Assembly (NCBI RefSeq): GCF_900496995.4
Contig: NC_044010.1
Span: forward strand, 6,634,001 to 6,698,000
Direction: 5' to 3'
Length of the DNA stretch: 64,000 bases
DNA from: Aquila chrysaetos chrysaetos
Lineage: Eukaryota > Chordata > Aves > Accipitriformes > Accipitridae
A program made the translations under genes and the position numbers. Positions 61,752-64,000 of this stretch are shown here, piece by piece. The number at the start of each line of letters is the position of its first letter. Position 1 is the first letter of the stretch. The notes under the pieces are model-generated. The model saw only the letters and a list, made by a program, of their open reading frames with translations, was not told the DNA's origin and did no database searches.

Positions 61752-63322
61752 ACGAGGAATGGTCCTCAACCACGGCTTAATCAAGTTAATGCGCGGCAAA
61801 ATATACTTGCGTGCATTCAGCTGTGGAAGCTGAATGGGAAATGGAATGATTGTAAAGGTGCAGACACACGGTAGGTCATAACATAGGATAAAAGGAGTCC
61901 TTGCTAACGAAGTGCTCTGAAAACATTTCCTCATTATTTACTTTTTTGAAAGGCTATTAAGGACATTTGGATGAACCTTATTTTTAATACGCACTCCAAA
62001 TTTTAAAAAAATATGCATGTCTGATATTAAGAACTAGCCCAAGTTATAGATGTAAGGGGTAAGGCCATTAAAAAGTTACATATGTAAGGCTTTCCCCTTC
62101 TGAGATAGTGATACAAAATAACAACAGTACATTAATTTCTTTGCAAACATCAATCTAAAAAAGATAATATTCTAAAACCATTTAAGGTAAGAGACACTTT
62201 AAGAGAGGCAGATGAAAGACTTGAGAAAGCTGGAAAAAGAAAGAAGGCTATTAAAAAAAAAATCACTCTTCTTTTAGGAGGGTTCTGATTAAATAATCAT
62301 TAATTTACATTAAACAAAAGGTTCTAGTTTTCTTGTAAATTTTCAATCTTCACCTTGGAAAACCCAAGGCTAGAGAGATGCTTGGATCCTCTGCAAAAAT
62401 CACTTACCGTCAACCTTGTCTGTACACAGAAACCATGGAGCATAGAGACATCTGACACTCATTGCTCTAACCTGATCAATAAATAAAACATTGTCCCTAG
62501 GGTTATTTTTAAAAGTGGTAATTTTAGAAGGGAGAAGGAGAGAGAGGAGTGGAATACATTATCGCTGTCAGATTTTTTCAGTGGTCATCGGCTTGTATAA
62601 AGGTTTGGCATGTATCAGTAGGCAGACAGGTGCCTGTTAAGTGTAATTTTGCATATGGCTGTTATTGCCCTATCCGGATACCTATACCATCTTCCAGTTA
62701 CAGAGTATCTATTCTTCCACTGTCCTATATCTGAACCGTAACTTGAACAAAGGCTTCACTTTCCACTCTGTAGTTTTGAAAGTTGTAGTTTAAAAATACA
62801 GGGCAAGAATAATACTCTACAGCAACAGAAGTTAGTAGTAAACATGAAACTTTTGATCTTTTCCTCTCTGTTGAGATACACAATCTACTCAAGCAGGAAA
62901 TGCACACAGATAGAAGGTGGACAATCAGCCCAAGATATAACAATGACAAGCTGCTGACATTTCAGAGTTTCTCTTTGAATACCAGGTGCTGGCTGAGTAC
63001 ACACAGTGCTAGTGAGCAGGAAAGAGCTGTTCAGAAGTCATTGCCTTGAATCACAGAACTAAGACAGCACTGCAAGACAGACTGCAAGCTGGTACATAAC
63101 TTGGTGTCAACCATAGTGACAAAGAACAGAAAAAAAATGAACCCAAAAACCAAAACCCAAACGCCTTTCTCAAAAATGCACTTCAGAGCACTTTAGATGA
63201 GTGGAGAGGAGGCATTCATTATCACCATGGCAAAAAGACTGCAACAGACCTTCCTTTCATGAGGAAAGGACCACCTGGCCAGCACACAATCCAGAAGGAA
63301 AACAACCACCACACGTAGTTTC

Positions 63323-63375
63323 TGGCATGACAACAGATTAGAAGGGCCTCTTGGGTCATCCAAGACTCTATCACT
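63323..63375 (-). mobile_element. Possible CR1-like remnant
   Basis: AGATTAGAAGGGCCTCTTGG followed by GTCATCCAAGACTC recalls the antisense CR1 end (GGTTGGAAGGGACCTC...ATCATCCAG). It is too short and diverged for certainty. Confidence 0.3.
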
Positions 63376-64000
63376 TGCACCCACAACATATTATTCCTTT
63401 TGTAAGTGGCTAACTGTCCCCTTTACACAACAATTTTTTGTGTCTGCTCTATATTGCTTTTTTTATTGAAGTAAGGAAATGAGATTGACTATTCTCCTGT
63501 TTTCAGCGATCTCTCCTCTAATACCAGTGGGAGCTGCCTTTACAGCCACAATAATAAAACCCCTCTTCGCAGCTTCATTGACAAGCCCCTTCTCAGAGCC
63601 GTGTAAAGCAGGGGGAGAGGACAGGGAAAATGTCACTTTTCCTTTGATATGCCTTCTCTTCACTGGCCTATACAACGGTGTTAAGAGATGTGTGCCATTT
63701 CCCCTGTCCACACAGACACATAAGGACATCCCTTTTTTAGATCTACTTTGATCTCACTGTGTCTATCTGCCTCATCCCCATCTCCAACACTGAACCAGTA
63801 TCAGTAAACACCTCCCATGGTCAGACCACAAAATACTGAGGAACACAATCAGCCTGTGACCTCACCACTTTCTTCCAGAGTTGGAGCACTCATCACTTTT
63901 TTGAGCAAGGGTGTCTGCATTTGCATATATGTATGTGACCACAAACATACATACAGGCCTCAAGCTTCCCTTGAATGCAGCCAGCCTCTGAATGCGGCAT

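Larger units (their letters stand above)
48413..64000. other. Gene-poor intergenic stretch at the right end
   Basis: I looked for exons with paired splice sites and recognisable protein on both strands and found none. The region holds the frame-broken stretch at 54.1-55.9 kb, degraded CR1-like pieces (58,733-58,990; 63,323-63,375), a CA repeat (51,840-51,853) and a hairpin palindrome (61,710-61,751). The next gene on this side, if its order resembles human, would be ATP6V1A, but no V-ATPase A sequence is visible. Confidence 0.5.

Noticed and set aside
1-64000. tRNA, rRNA, CRISPR array or bacterial-type operon
   Set aside because: I saw no tRNA cloverleaf boxes, rRNA words or direct-repeat arrays. 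The spliced genes and CR1 mark this as vertebrate nuclear DNA.

Overview
The window looks like avian nuclear DNA. It has widely spaced short exons with GT-AG introns, one strong CpG island, few interspersed repeats, and at least one unmistakable bird/reptile CR1 LINE 3' end (about 13,494-13,627). The species cannot be told from the sequence alone.

Layout. (1) 1-23,004, minus strand: the 5' part of GRAMD1C (Aster-C, an ER-anchored sterol transporter). Four exons are readable: a CpG-island exon carrying the start codon, a 43-codon exon ending in SSDWSFW, and two exons that open the GRAM domain. Intron 2 is about 17 kb and the rest of the gene lies beyond base 1. (2) About 21,930-24,030: the CpG island that contains the GRAMD1C promoter. 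(3) 26,397-34,361, plus strand: a four-exon gene for a 239-residue type I membrane protein with a single V-set immunoglobulin domain, ending at an AATAAA signal. Its C-terminus depends on which of three clustered splice acceptors is used. I cannot name it securely; NCR3/NKp30-like and TIGIT-like are the two best ideas. (4) 35,824-48,412, minus strand: a complete four-exon secreted phospholipase A2 of group X type (PLA2G10-like, 159 residues), with a TATA box, intact Ca2+ loop, catalytic His/Asp, 16 mature-region cysteines and its own AATAAA. The V-set gene and the phospholipase gene converge tail to tail, about 1.4 kb apart. (5) 48,413-64,000: about 15.6 kb with no gene I can support. It holds a frame-broken coding-like stretch (54.1-55.9 kb, minus strand), degraded CR1-like fragments and a strong small palindrome.

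The three genes do not form a pathway. The points of interest are the neighbourhood (in human, GRAMD1C is on 3q13 and PLA2G10 on 16p13), the orphan V-set receptor with its ambiguous tail, and the GRAMD1C start codon, which is the last three bases of exon 1 and lies in frame with an upstream ATG embedded in a YY1-like motif. All exon calls rest on reading splice signals, phase and protein-family resemblance by eye; no alignment was run.
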